64,000 bases of DNA. It comes from Patulibacter defluvii. GTDB lineage: Bacteria; Actinomycetota; Thermoleophilia; Solirubrobacterales; Solirubrobacteraceae. Shown here piece after piece: positions 24,203 to 32,106 of this stretch; position 1 is the stretch's first letter; the number at the start of each line of letters is the position of its first letter. Location of the stretch: positions 454,891 through 518,890 of the forward strand of contig NZ_JAWZSQ010000001.1 in the NCBI RefSeq assembly GCF_034096925.1, written 5' to 3'. The position numbers and the translations under genes are program-made. The notes beneath the pieces are model-generated. The model did not search any database. It was not told the origin of the DNA and saw only the letters and a program-made list of their open reading frames with translations.

Positions 24203-24811
24203 ATGACCGCCAAGCCCGCGACCCGTCGCCGCCCCAACGCCCGGGGAGCGATCGTCGAGGCCGCGGCGAACGTGATCGCGCGCAGTGGCGTCCGCGGCCT
24301 CCGGGTCGAGCACGTCGCGCGCGAGGCGGGGATCTCGAATGCCCTCCTCTACTACTACTTCGCCGACCGCTCCGCGCTCGTCAACGCGGCGCTCAACCAC
24401 GCCAACGAGCAGGCCCCGAGCATGCTCGACGAGGCCGACGGCGGGACCGGTGCCGGCGAGGTCCGGCGGCGGCTGATCGCGGCGCTGATGCGCGAGCTGG
24501 ACCAGGCCGCCGCGGTCCGCGACAACTCGATCGTCTGGAACGAGGTCAGCGCCTCGGCCGTCTTCGAGCCGGCGCTGCGCGACGGGCTCCAGCGGGTGAC
24601 CGACGCCTGGAACGAGAAGGTGGCGCGGACGATCGCCTCGGCGGTCGCCGCCGGCGAGCTCGCGGCCGACGTCTCCCCGCAGGACACCGCCGAGCTGCTG
24701 ACCGGCCTGATCGAGGGCCTCAGCCTGCGTTGGCTGGCCGGGACCCTGCCGCTCGACCGCGCCCGCGAGCTGCTGGCGCGGGCGCTCGAGCAGCACCTGC
24801 CGGCGCCGTGA
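24203..24811 (+). CDS. TetR-family regulator (BetI-like C-terminus)
   Basis: 202 residues. The TetR helix-turn-helix covers about residues 15-60 (IVEAAANVIARSGVRGLRVE, then ISNALLYYYFADRSAL). The C-terminal half (ELDQAAAVRDNSIVWNEVSA, then ELLTGLIEGLSLRWLAGTLP) resembles BetI-type domains, which bind small ligands. It lies 48 bp after the mannosyltransferase and converges with the amidohydrolase gene at a strong hairpin. Its operator is not obvious next to its own start, so the target is unknown. Confidence 0.88.
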   Translation: MTAKPATRRRPNARGAIVEAAANVIARSGVRGLRVEHVAREAGISNALLYYYFADRSALVNAALNHANEQAPSMLDEADGGTGAGEVRRRLIAALMRELDQAAAVRDNSIVWNEVSASAVFEPALRDGLQRVTDAWNEKVARTIASAVAAGELAADVSPQDTAELLTGLIEGLSLRWLAGTLPLDRARELLARALEQHLPAP

Positions 24812-24825
24812 CGGCGGCCGGCGGC

Positions 24826-24855
24826 GGTCCCGGAGCGGCGAACCGCCCCGGGACC
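24826..24855. terminator. Bidirectional terminator, TetR gene / amidohydrolase gene
   Basis: 13-bp stem (GGTCCCGG, one mismatch, GCGG) capped by a CGAA loop, between two converging genes and 9 bases from the amidohydrolase stop. Confidence 0.7.
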
Positions 24856-24864
24856 GGTCGTCGG

Positions 24865-27435
24865 CTACTCGGCGCTGAGGCCGAGCGGGTTGCCCTCGGC
24901 GGCGTAGACGACCTGCCCGGCGAGCAGCGTCGTCAGGACCTTCGTCTCCGAGATCTGCTTGACGGCGGCCTCGCGCGCCGCCTTCTCGCGCGGGTCGAGG
25001 TCGGCGATCCGGGCCTCGGCGTCGCTCACCGCCCGCTCGGCCTCGGCGAGGGCGGCGGCGGACGCCGCGGCGCCGCGCTCGGCGGCCTCGACCGCGGCGG
25101 CGGCCTTGGCGGCCTCGTCGCGGGCGCTGGCCAGCGCCTGGGCGGCACGCTCGTCGGCCTGCCGCGCCGCGGTCTCGGCGGCGGCGGCCCGCAGCGCGGT
25201 TGCGCGGGTGCTGGTGCGCTTGCGGTCGGCCGCCTTGTAGCGGCGGTCGGCCGTCCGCAGCGCCTGGCGGCGGGCGGCGGTGCTGCGGCGCTTGACGGCG
25301 GCACGGGCGCTGCGGCGCTTGGCCGACGCGGTCCGCCGGGCCTTCTTCGCCGCCGTGTAGCGGGCCCAGGTCGAGGTCCGCGCCCTGCTCGCCGCGGCCA
25401 GCTGCTGGGCGCTGCCGGCGCGGGCCCCGCCGGCGGCCTGCTCGGCGGCGCTCGCCCGTCCGGCGGCGGCCTTCGCCGCGGCCACGGCCCCGTCGGCGGT
25501 GGCGCGCTCAGCGGTCGCGTCGGCCACCCGCGCCTTCGCCGCGTCGCGGTCCTGGCGGGCCTGCTGGAGCGCGTCGGTCAGGCCGGCGACGAAGAACGGG
25601 TCGGCGTCGACCACGATCAGGTCGGCCGCCTTGCCGACCTCGATCGAGCCGGTGACGTCCTCCAGGTGCAGCTGGTACGCGACGCCGATCGTCGACGCCC
25701 GGTAGGCCTGGGCGAGCGCGATCCCGTCCTTGCCGTTGAGCGCGCCGGGGTAGATCGCCTTGGCCGGGTCGACCTGCCCCTCGCGGGTGACGAACTGCTC
25801 GATCGCCGCCCACGGCAGCAGGTTGGTGACCGGCCAGTCGCTGCCCTGGGAGACGACGCCCCCGCCGGCGATGATGTCCTTCGACGGGTACATGTTGTCC
25901 ATCCGGTCGGGCTCGACGTAGCCCTCGATGCCGTCGATCGACCAGCCGTCGCGCTGGTTCCACTGGCCGGTCATGCTGGCCACGACGCCGAGCTGCCCGA
26001 ACCGCTTCAGGTCGGCGCGGTCGACGAACTCCAGGTGGGTGATCTGGTGGCGGCGGTCCCAGCTGGCGTTGGCCTTCGCCGCGGCCTCGTAGTTGTCGAG
26101 CGTGACCCGCGTCGAGCGGTCGCCGAGCGAGTGGACGTGGATGTTCCAGCGGTCGGCGTCGAGCGCCTTGAAGCCGGCGGTGGCGTCCTCGCAGGAGGGC
26201 TCCTCGCCGCGGCGGTCGCCGGGCACCCACTGCGGGTTCTCGGCGGTGCCGACGTTGACCCGGTAGGGCCGCAGCATCGCCGCGGTCTGGCCGGGGAACT
26301 CGGGCACGCCGTCGCAGAAGACCTTGACCGTGTCGACCTCGATCGCGCCCGGGCTGGCCGGGCTCTCGTAGCCGTTGAAGTCCTTCTTGACGGCGTCGAG
26401 CCCGTTGACGAACGACTTCAGCACCGCCGGGTCGTCCTCGCCGCGGACCTGGCCGGCGCTGAGCGCCTGGTTGACGCGCACGGTCAGCTTGCCGTCGTCG
26501 GCGATCCGCTTCAGCAGGTCGAGCGAGCTGCGGCTGCCGCCGGGGTGCATCACGTTGGTGATCCCGAGGCTGTTGGCGTAGGCGTAGTTCGCGAGCCTGC
26601 CCTTGTAGGCGGCGTCGGGCAGCGACGGCAGCGACGGCCCCCAGTTGGCGCTCCAGTCGGCGAACTGGCCGTTGGGCGTGCCGTCGGGGTCGCGGCCGAT
26701 GAAGCCGTCGGGCGGGTCGGGCGTGGCGGCGGTGACGTTGCCGTTCTGGAGCGCCTTGGTGTTCGTGTAGGACTTGTGGCCGTCCATGTTGCGGACGACG
26801 ATCGGGCGGGTGGTGCCGGTGCCGTACGGATCCTCGCTCGGGTCCTTGCTGAGCCGGTCGAGGACGTGGCGGTCGAGCCGGGCGCCGCGCGGCAGCAGCC
26901 CGTCGCCCATCAGGTTGCTGGCGGTCAGGCGGTAGTTGCTGTTCGGGTGCGGCGCCTGGTCCTCGCGCTGGAGGCAGTCCTTCAGCTTCTTGAGGACGGT
27001 GTCGATCGTGCCGCCCTCGTAGTTCAGGTCGCACTGCGGCGGGTTGCCGCCGTGCAGGTGGCCGTCGCCGAGGCTCGGCATCAGCAGCTTGTTGCGCAGG
27101 TCGACGACCTTCGTGTCCGGGCCGATCTGGGCGCGGGCGCCGACGTCCTCGCCGACGTAGCTGATCGTGCCGTCGGTGACCGCGACCGCCTGCGCCCAGT
27201 CGAGCGTCGGCGCCATCAGCGAGGCGGGCGAGCCGTCGCCCTTCGGGAACAGCATCACGCGGCCGTTGAGGAAGACCGTGTCGGCCTTCGGCGCGTCGGC
27301 CGCCTGCGCGTCGCCGCCAGTGCGGCCGGCGACGACGGCGACGGCAGCCAGCAGCGCCACCAGCAGCAGCGCGGACAGGCGGCCCGGCCGCCATCGCGAT
27401 CGCTGCGGAGGACGTGGGCGCGGGGGTGCGGACAT
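24865..27435 (-). CDS. Secreted amidohydrolase (YtcJ-like) interrupted by a long coiled-coil insertion
   Basis: 856 residues; ordinary YtcJ-type enzymes have about 550-650. ATG 27435 has a GAGGTGA ribosome site and begins a signal peptide or anchor (RPGRLSALLLVALLAAVAVV). Metal-site motifs of the amidohydrolase superfamily are intact: GDGHLHGG, HVHSLGDRST, ITHLEFVDRADL and VSQGSDWPVT. After ADLIVVDADPF (about residue 611) come about 205 residues of Ala/Arg/Lys/Glu coiled coil; the canonical ending resumes as ISETKVLTTLLAGQVVY (about 825 on). The insertion therefore replaces a short surface loop, and the frame is continuous. A 19-bp palindrome lies 58 bp upstream. Substrate unknown, probably N-acyl or cyclic amide bonds. 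Confidence 0.82.
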   Translation of the reverse strand: MSAPPRPRPPQRSRWRPGRLSALLLVALLAAVAVVAGRTGGDAQAADAPKADTVFLNGRVMLFPKGDGSPASLMAPTLDWAQAVAVTDGTISYVGEDVGARAQIGPDTKVVDLRNKLLMPSLGDGHLHGGNPPQCDLNYEGGTIDTVLKKLKDCLQREDQAPHPNSNYRLTASNLMGDGLLPRGARLDRHVLDRLSKDPSEDPYGTGTTRPIVVRNMDGHKSYTNTKALQNGNVTAATPDPPDGFIGRDPDGTPNGQFADWSANWGPSLPSLPDAAYKGRLANYAYANSLGITNVMHPGGSRSSLDLLKRIADDGKLTVRVNQALSAGQVRGEDDPAVLKSFVNGLDAVKKDFNGYESPASPGAIEVDTVKVFCDGVPEFPGQTAAMLRPYRVNVGTAENPQWVPGDRRGEEPSCEDATAGFKALDADRWNIHVHSLGDRSTRVTLDNYEAAAKANASWDRRHQITHLEFVDRADLKRFGQLGVVASMTGQWNQRDGWSIDGIEGYVEPDRMDNMYPSKDIIAGGGVVSQGSDWPVTNLLPWAAIEQFVTREGQVDPAKAIYPGALNGKDGIALAQAYRASTIGVAYQLHLEDVTGSIEVGKAADLIVVDADPFFVAGLTDALQQARQDRDAAKARVADATAERATADGAVAAAKAAAGRASAAEQAAGGARAGSAQQLAAASRARTSTWARYTAAKKARRTASAKRRSARAAVKRRSTAARRQALRTADRRYKAADRKRTSTRATALRAAAAETAARQADERAAQALASARDEAAKAAAAVEAAERGAAASAAALAEAERAVSDAEARIADLDPREKAAREAAVKQISETKVLTTLLAGQVVYAAEGNPLGLSAE

Positions 27436-27492
27436 CGGGGTCACCTCGGGTCTTCGTGCGGCGCGCAGGCGCGGCGCGGGCCAACGGACGAC

Positions 27493-27511
27493 TCCTGAAA
27501 ACTTTTCAGGA
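27493..27511 (-). promoter_or_regulatory. 19-bp palindrome (7-1-7, Fur/Zur-like) before the amidohydrolase
   Basis: TCCTGAAAA-C-TTTTCAGGA is perfectly symmetric. It stands out in this GC-rich context and sits 58 bp upstream of the gene start. The core CTGAAAA-C-TTTTCAG has the 7-1-7 form of Fur-family boxes. A related site is at 28688-28706. Confidence 0.55.
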
Positions 27512-27602
27512 AGTGGTCGGCGAGCCTCCCATCGCGGCCGGGCGAAGTCAAGCGTCGACCCGCCAGGCGTGGGGCTGCGCGCCGGGCGGGCCCGGGGGGG
27601 GG

Positions 27603-28667
27603 CTAGCCGGCCGGGCGCCAGGTCGGCGAGATCTCGCAGACCCCGGGCGAGCGGGTCAGGTTGCGGCTGCGCCCGCCGGCGACGGCGACCACGTGGATGT
27701 CGCACCCGCGCGAGAAGGCCAGCCGGCGGCCGTCGGGCGACCAGGTCGGCTCCGAGGCGGAGGGTCCGCCGCCCGGCACCGCGCGCGGGCGTCCGCCGGC
27801 GACGGCGACCGTCCAGAGGGCGGGACCGTCTCCGCGGTCCCAGGTGAAGGCGATCGTGCGGCCGTCGGGCGACCAGGCGGGGGCGCCGGCGACGCCGTCG
27901 GCGACCAGGGTCCGGTCGCGGCCGCCGTCGGGGCGGCGCAGGACCAGGGTCTGGTCGCAGCGGCGGCTGCGGCAGCGCGGCGTCCCGAGCGCCACCGCCA
28001 GCCGGCGGCCGTCGGGCGACCAAGCCGGCTGGTAGGCGGCGCCGCCGGCGGTCACCAGCGTGCGGCGGGCGCTCTCGGTCGGCGCCAGCACGTCGATGTC
28101 GCTGGGGCCGTTGATCGACGGCGACTCGCCCGACCCGAGGGCGGCGGCCTGGTAGGCGATCTGGTCGTGGCCGTCGACCCTCCGGAGGGTCGGGTGGGAG
28201 GGGATCCGCGAGCCGGTCGGGAAGGTCGCCACCGCCCGCTGCGGGCCGGCCAGCGCGACCGCGGCGATCGTCACCTGGTCGCCCTCGGCCAGACCGTGCT
28301 CGTGCGGGTCCTGCTCGCCCTCGTCGTCGTGACCGTGGCTGGCGCCGGGGGCGGCGCCGCGCTGCTCGGTGACGAAGGTCAGCCGCCGGCCGTCGGGGGT
28401 CCAGGCGGGGAAGGTCGCCTGCTCGTTGGTCACCCGCAGCGGCTGACCGCCGGCGGGGTCGCTGGCGAAGAGCCGGTACGGCCCCTCGCGGTTGCTGGCG
28501 TAGACCAGCGCCGGCAGCCGCTCGACCGCCACCGTCGTCTGCGGGGCGCCCGGGCTCGGCCCGCCGGTCTCGACGTGGGTGGTCGCTCCGCCGTCGTCAC
28601 CGCCGCAGCCGGCGAGGGCCGTGGCCGCGACCGCGGTCGCGAGGGCGAGGAGGGCGGGGGAACGCAT
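27603..28667 (-). CDS. TolB-like beta-propeller lipoprotein with a His/Asp-rich loop
   Basis: 354 residues. The lipobox LAGC (Cys near residue 20) after a short signal peptide indicates a diacylglyceryl-anchored lipoprotein. The body is a WD40/TolB-type propeller with recurring (T/S)PDGRRL units (WTPDGRRLTFVT, WSPDGRRLAVAL, WSPDGRTIAFTW, WSPDGRRLAFSR). One blade carries an inserted loop SHGHDDEGEQDPHEHG, a likely metal-binding cluster. No Tol-Pal genes are nearby, as expected outside diderms. A palindrome related to that of the downstream amidohydrolase overlaps its promoter region (28688-28706). The cluster suggests metal handling, but that is inference. Confidence 0.8.
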   Translation of the reverse strand: MRSPALLALATAVAATALAGCGGDDGGATTHVETGGPSPGAPQTTVAVERLPALVYASNREGPYRLFASDPAGGQPLRVTNEQATFPAWTPDGRRLTFVTEQRGAAPGASHGHDDEGEQDPHEHGLAEGDQVTIAAVALAGPQRAVATFPTGSRIPSHPTLRRVDGHDQIAYQAAALGSGESPSINGPSDIDVLAPTESARRTLVTAGGAAYQPAWSPDGRRLAVALGTPRCRSRRCDQTLVLRRPDGGRDRTLVADGVAGAPAWSPDGRTIAFTWDRGDGPALWTVAVAGGRPRAVPGGGPSASEPTWSPDGRRLAFSRGCDIHVVAVAGGRSRNLTRSPGVCEISPTWRPAG

Positions 28668-28687
28668 CGGCGAGCCATCGTAGCGTT

Positions 28688-28706
28688 GGCTGAAGAACTT
28701 TCAGCC
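28688..28706 (-). promoter_or_regulatory. Second 19-bp near-palindrome (CTGAA...TTCAG) before the TolB-like lipoprotein
   Basis: GGCTGAAGAACTTTCAGCC matches the box at 27493-27511 at CTGAA-A---TTTCAG. It lies 20 bp upstream of the lipoprotein start and just before a TACGAT -10-like hexamer, a position expected for a repressor site. Confidence 0.5.
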
Positions 28707-28730
28707 GTCCGCCCATCGTCCGCCCATCCC

Positions 28731-28773
28731 CGCCCGCTGTGACGTTCTGGACGTTCGGTGACCGGAACGTGAC
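28731..28773 (-). repeat. Palindromic intergenic repeat, copy 2
   Basis: Arms GTGACGTTCTGG (28739-28750) and CCGGAACGTGAC (28762-28773) match at 10 of 12 pairs around an 11-base loop. The 43-bp unit is the reverse complement of copy 1 (10731-10773) with 37 of 43 identical. It lies between the divergent lipoprotein and thioredoxin promoters. Confidence 0.6.
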
Positions 28774-28821
28774 GGCCGGCGGCGGTGGTTGGGGTAGCCT
28801 GGGAGCCAGGTCCCCCGGCGT

Positions 28822-28850
28822 TTGGCCGTGGGCACTTCATTTTGTATAGT
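28822..28850 (+). promoter_or_regulatory. Promoter of the thioredoxin gene
   Basis: TTGGCC (28822-28827), a 17-bp spacer and TATAGT (28845-28850) fit a sigma-70-type promoter. An AGGAG ribosome site lies at 28906-28910, 5 bases before the ATG. The leader is about 60 bases. Confidence 0.6.
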
Positions 28851-28915
28851 GATGGCACGGCATCGCTTCGGATTCGATGCCGGCAGTGCCTCCACGCACG
28901 TCTCTAGGAGCAGCA

Positions 28916-29242
28916 ATGGCGGGTTCCGTCCCCGAGGTCACCGACTCCAACTTCCAGGCCGAGGTCATCGAGCACGAGCAGGCGACGCTCGTCGACTTCT
29001 GGGCGCCCTGGTGCGGTCCGTGCCGTGCCGTCAGCCCGGTGCTCGAGGAGATCGACGGCGAGCGCGAAGACGTCCGCGTCGTGAAGCTCAACACCGACGA
29101 CAACCAGCAGACGGCGGCGAAGTACGGGATCATGTCGATCCCGACGATGATCGTCTTCAAGAACGGTCAGGCCGTCGGCCAGATCGTCGGCGCGATGCCG
29201 AAGCCGCGCCTGAACGCCGAGATCGACCGGATCCTCGCCTGA
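28916..29242 (+). CDS. trxA: Thioredoxin
   Basis: 108 residues, the classical thioredoxin length. The redox-active WCGPC lies at residues 32-36. VDFWAPW precedes it, and the cis-proline segment SIPTMIVFKNG is intact, so it should be an active cytosolic disulfide reductase for ribonucleotide reductase, peroxiredoxins and others. It has its own promoter (28822-28850) and ends at a 15-bp hairpin, so it is monocistronic. Thioredoxin reductase is not in this window. Confidence 0.95.
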   Translation: MAGSVPEVTDSNFQAEVIEHEQATLVDFWAPWCGPCRAVSPVLEEIDGEREDVRVVKLNTDDNQQTAAKYGIMSIPTMIVFKNGQAVGQIVGAMPKPRLNAEIDRILA

Positions 29243-29246
29243 TCCC

Positions 29247-29279
29247 CGACGGGCCGCGGCGCAGCGCCGCGGCCCGTCG
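29247..29279. terminator. Bidirectional terminator after thioredoxin
   Basis: Perfect 15-bp stem CGACGGGCCGCGGCG with its complement and a 3-base loop, between the thioredoxin stop and the stop of the converging YhgE-like gene. Confidence 0.75.
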
Positions 29280-29283
29280 TCGT

Positions 29284-31224
29284 TCACAGCTCGACCGCCG
29301 GCTTCAGCTCGTCGATCGTCCAGACCCGCCGGCGCCGCGCCACCAGCGCGGTCAGCGCCAGCGCGGCGATCGCGAACCCGAGCAGCACCACCACCGCGCG
29401 GACCGCGTGGCCGGCCTGGCCGCCGGAGATCGTCACCCGCAGCGCGTCGACGACGTAGCTCATCGGCATCAGCGGGTGCAGCACCTGGAAGATCCCGTCG
29501 GTCGTCTGCAGCGGGTAGAGGCCGCCGGCCGAGCCGAGCTGCATCATCAGCAGCACCAGCGCCACCAGGTCGCCCGGCGCCCCCAGCCAGGCCCGCAGCA
29601 GCTGGACGATCGCCGCGAAGGTGGCGACGGTCAGCACCAGCACCCCGATCGTCGCGAACGGCTTGGCGGCGTCGAGCCCGAGCCCCAGCTGGACGGCGAG
29701 GAACAGCACCAGCGCGCCGACCGCGCCGATCGCCGCCGCCGGCAGCCAGCCGACCAGCGCGACCGTCCGCGCCGGCGTTCCCGCCAGCAGCAGCCGCGGG
29801 TTCAGCGGTCGCAGCAGGAAGAAGACGAAGATGCTGAAGACCCAGAGGCCGATCGGGAAGAAGAACGGCGCCAGGCCGCGGCCGTAGAGCACCGCCGGGT
29901 GGTCCTCGATCGTCCGGATCGTCACCGGCGAGCCGAGGACCTTCGCCGTCCGCGCCCGCTCGCGGGCGTCGGGCGAGGGGATCTGGCGCAGGCTCGCCGC
30001 CACCCGCTGCTGGATCGCGGCGACCCCGCGGTCGAGCGAGCGGGTCGCGTCGACCAGCTGCCGGGCCCCCGGCAACGCACCGCCGACCGCCCGCTGGAGC
30101 GCGTCGAGACCGCTCGACGCGCCGCGCGCCGCCCGCGCCAGGTCGTCGGCGCCGCCCGCGCCGCGCAGCCGCCGGGCGGTGTCGGTGCCGCCGGCCCGCA
30201 GCTCGCGGGCGCGCCGCGACAGCCGGCCGGTGGTCGCGGCCACCTGGCGGACGACGCGGTCGGCGTCGGCGGCGCGGCTCCGCAGCTCGCGGGCCGCGGT
30301 CCGCAGGTCGCGGAAGGCGACGCCGTCGGCGATCCGCCCCGGCAGCTCGCGGGCCAGCCGGGTCAGCGCCCGGTCGACGGCGCGGGTGCGGGCGGCGAAG
30401 CGCGCGGCGGGCCCGGTCGCCAGTCCGGCGGTCGCGTCGGCGGCGGCCGCGGCGTCGGCCAGCGACGCGGTCAGCGGCCCGATCGCCCCGGCCGCCGCCG
30501 AGCCGAGCGCGTCGGCGGTGCGGGCGACCCGGGCCAGGCCGCGCTCGAGGTCGTGGCCGGCCCCGGCCAGCGCCGCCGTCCCCGAGCCGAGCGGCGCCAG
30601 CCCGCGCAGCAGCGTGGTCGCGCCGGCGGTCACGTTGGTGGTCCCGCGGCGGACCTCGGTCAGCCCCCGCTGGGCGGCGACGAGCTGGTCGCGCAGGGTC
30701 CCGACGTCGCCCAGCACGCCCTCGCTGTAGGTCGTCACCGCGGCGGTGTTGATCTGCCGCTGCAGCTCCTGCTGGGCCGACGACGCCAGCCGGCTGACGA
30801 TGAAGCCGTTGGCGTCGTCGAGCCGCAGCTCCAGCTGCGCCTGCCGCGGCTGGCCGCCGACCGGGCTCGCCAGGCGGCGGCTGAAGTCGCGCGGGACGGT
30901 GATCGAGAACAGGTAGCGGCCCTCGCGGATCCCGTCGGCGGCGTCGGCCGCGTCGGTGAACCGCCAGTCGAAGGCCCGCTTCTGGCGCAGCTGGTCGACG
31001 AACCGCTGGCCGCCGTCGACCGTCTGGTCGCGCACCTGCACCGGCCGGTCCTCGTTGACGACCGCGACCGGCACGTCGCCGAGCCGTCCGAACGGATCCC
31101 AGCTCGACCACAGGTAGACGCCGCCGTAGAGGACCGGCACCAGCGCGAAGGCCAGCAGCGCCAGCCGCGGCAGGCCGGAGCGGAAGCGGCGCAGCTCCAG
31201 CAGCGCCAGCCGCAGGGCGGTCAC
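29284..31224 (-). CDS. YhgE/Pip-domain ABC-2-like membrane protein
   Basis: 646 residues. One N-terminal membrane segment (about 20-40) ends in VLYGGVYLWSSWDPFGRLGD, the hallmark of YhgE/Pip proteins. A long extracytoplasmic helical region follows (about 150-420, Ala/Arg-rich coiled coil), and six C-terminal membrane segments occupy about 450-630. The C-terminus resembles ABC-2 permeases (MMQLGSAGGLYPLQ, then VLHPLMPMSYVVDALR). Family members include Lactococcus Pip and type VII-associated EsaA. The gene overlaps the upstream ATPase-like gene by 4 bp, so the two are coupled and likely form a complex. Substrate unknown. Confidence 0.85.
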   Translation of the reverse strand: MTALRLALLELRRFRSGLPRLALLAFALVPVLYGGVYLWSSWDPFGRLGDVPVAVVNEDRPVQVRDQTVDGGQRFVDQLRQKRAFDWRFTDAADAADGIREGRYLFSITVPRDFSRRLASPVGGQPRQAQLELRLDDANGFIVSRLASSAQQELQRQINTAAVTTYSEGVLGDVGTLRDQLVAAQRGLTEVRRGTTNVTAGATTLLRGLAPLGSGTAALAGAGHDLERGLARVARTADALGSAAAGAIGPLTASLADAAAAADATAGLATGPAARFAARTRAVDRALTRLARELPGRIADGVAFRDLRTAARELRSRAADADRVVRQVAATTGRLSRRARELRAGGTDTARRLRGAGGADDLARAARGASSGLDALQRAVGGALPGARQLVDATRSLDRGVAAIQQRVAASLRQIPSPDARERARTAKVLGSPVTIRTIEDHPAVLYGRGLAPFFFPIGLWVFSIFVFFLLRPLNPRLLLAGTPARTVALVGWLPAAAIGAVGALVLFLAVQLGLGLDAAKPFATIGVLVLTVATFAAIVQLLRAWLGAPGDLVALVLLMMQLGSAGGLYPLQTTDGIFQVLHPLMPMSYVVDALRVTISGGQAGHAVRAVVVLLGFAIAALALTALVARRRRVWTIDELKPAVEL

Positions 31225-32036
31225 GCGGCGGGCTCCCGGTCGGCGGAGGCGTCGCGGGCGACCGCGCGGCGGTGCTCGCTCGGGTGGGGGAGCGCGATCG
31301 CGACGTGCTCGATCGCCTCCGGCGGCTCGAGCGCGGTGGCGATCACCGTCGGACCGGCGGCGGCCAGCCCGTCGAGCGCCGCCCAGGCGGCCGCGCGGTC
31401 GGCGGCGGTCAGGCCGTGGTCGACGTCGTCGACCAGTACCAGCGGCCGGTGCTCGGCGGCGACCAGCGCGACCGCCACCAGCAGCTGGTCGCGCGGGTGG
31501 AGGTCGCCGAGCAGCGCGTCGCGCGGCGGATCGAGGTCGAGCAGCGCGTAGGCGTCGGCGATCCGGCGCGGGTCGCAGCGCCCGCCGGTGGCGAGCGTCG
31601 CCTGCCGCTCCAGGTCGCGGACGGCCAGCCCCTCGTCCGGCTCGAGGCCGGGGCGGATGCGGGCGACGGCGGCCGCCGCCCGCAGCGGCGCGAGCCCGTC
31701 GGCGGCCAGCGCGTCGCCGACCCGCAGCTCGCCCGCCGCCAGCCGCAGCCGTCCGCCGAGCGCCAGCAGCAGCGCGCTGCGGCCGGACCCGCCGGGACCG
31801 TGGATCACCGCCACCGCGCCGGCCGGCACGTCGAGGTCGACGCGGGCGAAGACCGGTCCCCGCGGCCCGCGCGCGGCGAGCCCGCGGCCGAGCAGGTCGA
31901 CCCCGAGCGGCGGGGAACCGTCGCCGGGCAGGACGCCGGGCGCCGCCGCGGCGGTCGCGGGCGGCGCGGCGGTCGCTGGCTCCGGGTCGGCCTCGGGCTC
32001 CGGCGCCGGCCCGGCGGGATCTGGGGTCACGACCAC
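31221..32036 (-). CDS. Degenerate ABC ATPase partner of the YhgE-like protein
   Basis: 271 residues with a Pro/Ala/Glu-rich N-terminal tail (1-45). The fold follows an ABC nucleotide-binding domain, but every catalytic motif is altered. Walker A is GPGGSGRS (80-87) with Arg86 in the Lys position. The LSGGQ signature position reads LHPRDQ (179-184). Walker B ends LVLVDD with Asp204 where the catalytic Glu belongs. Hydrolysis is therefore doubtful, and it may bind nucleotide or act structurally. ATGA overlap with the YhgE-like gene implies a fixed stoichiometric pair. It is not a pseudogene by frame: the reading frame is intact and codon bias normal. Confidence 0.75.
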   Translation of the reverse strand: MVVTPDPAGPAPEPEADPEPATAAPPATAAAAPGVLPGDGSPPLGVDLLGRGLAARGPRGPVFARVDLDVPAGAVAVIHGPGGSGRSALLLALGGRLRLAAGELRVGDALAADGLAPLRAAAAVARIRPGLEPDEGLAVRDLERQATLATGGRCDPRRIADAYALLDLDPPRDALLGDLHPRDQLLVAVALVAAEHRPLVLVDDVDHGLTAADRAAAWAALDGLAAAGPTVIATALEPPEAIEHVAIALPHPSEHRRAVARDASADREPAA

Positions 32037-32106
32037 ACCATCGCGGCCCGCACGCTACCGAGCGGGTGGGAGCGATCGGGTGACCGGCGGCACGCAGCCG
32101 CGGCCG

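Noticed and set aside
24203..24811. TetR gene as regulator of the 27493/28688 palindromes
   Set aside because: It is convergent with the amidohydrolase, and its own upstream region lacks the motif. Fur-family control is favoured, but TetR is not excluded.
28822..28850. Redox-responsive (SigR-type) promoter before thioredoxin
   Set aside because: SigR promoters have GGAAT and GTT elements. The sequence here fits a sigma-70-type promoter instead.
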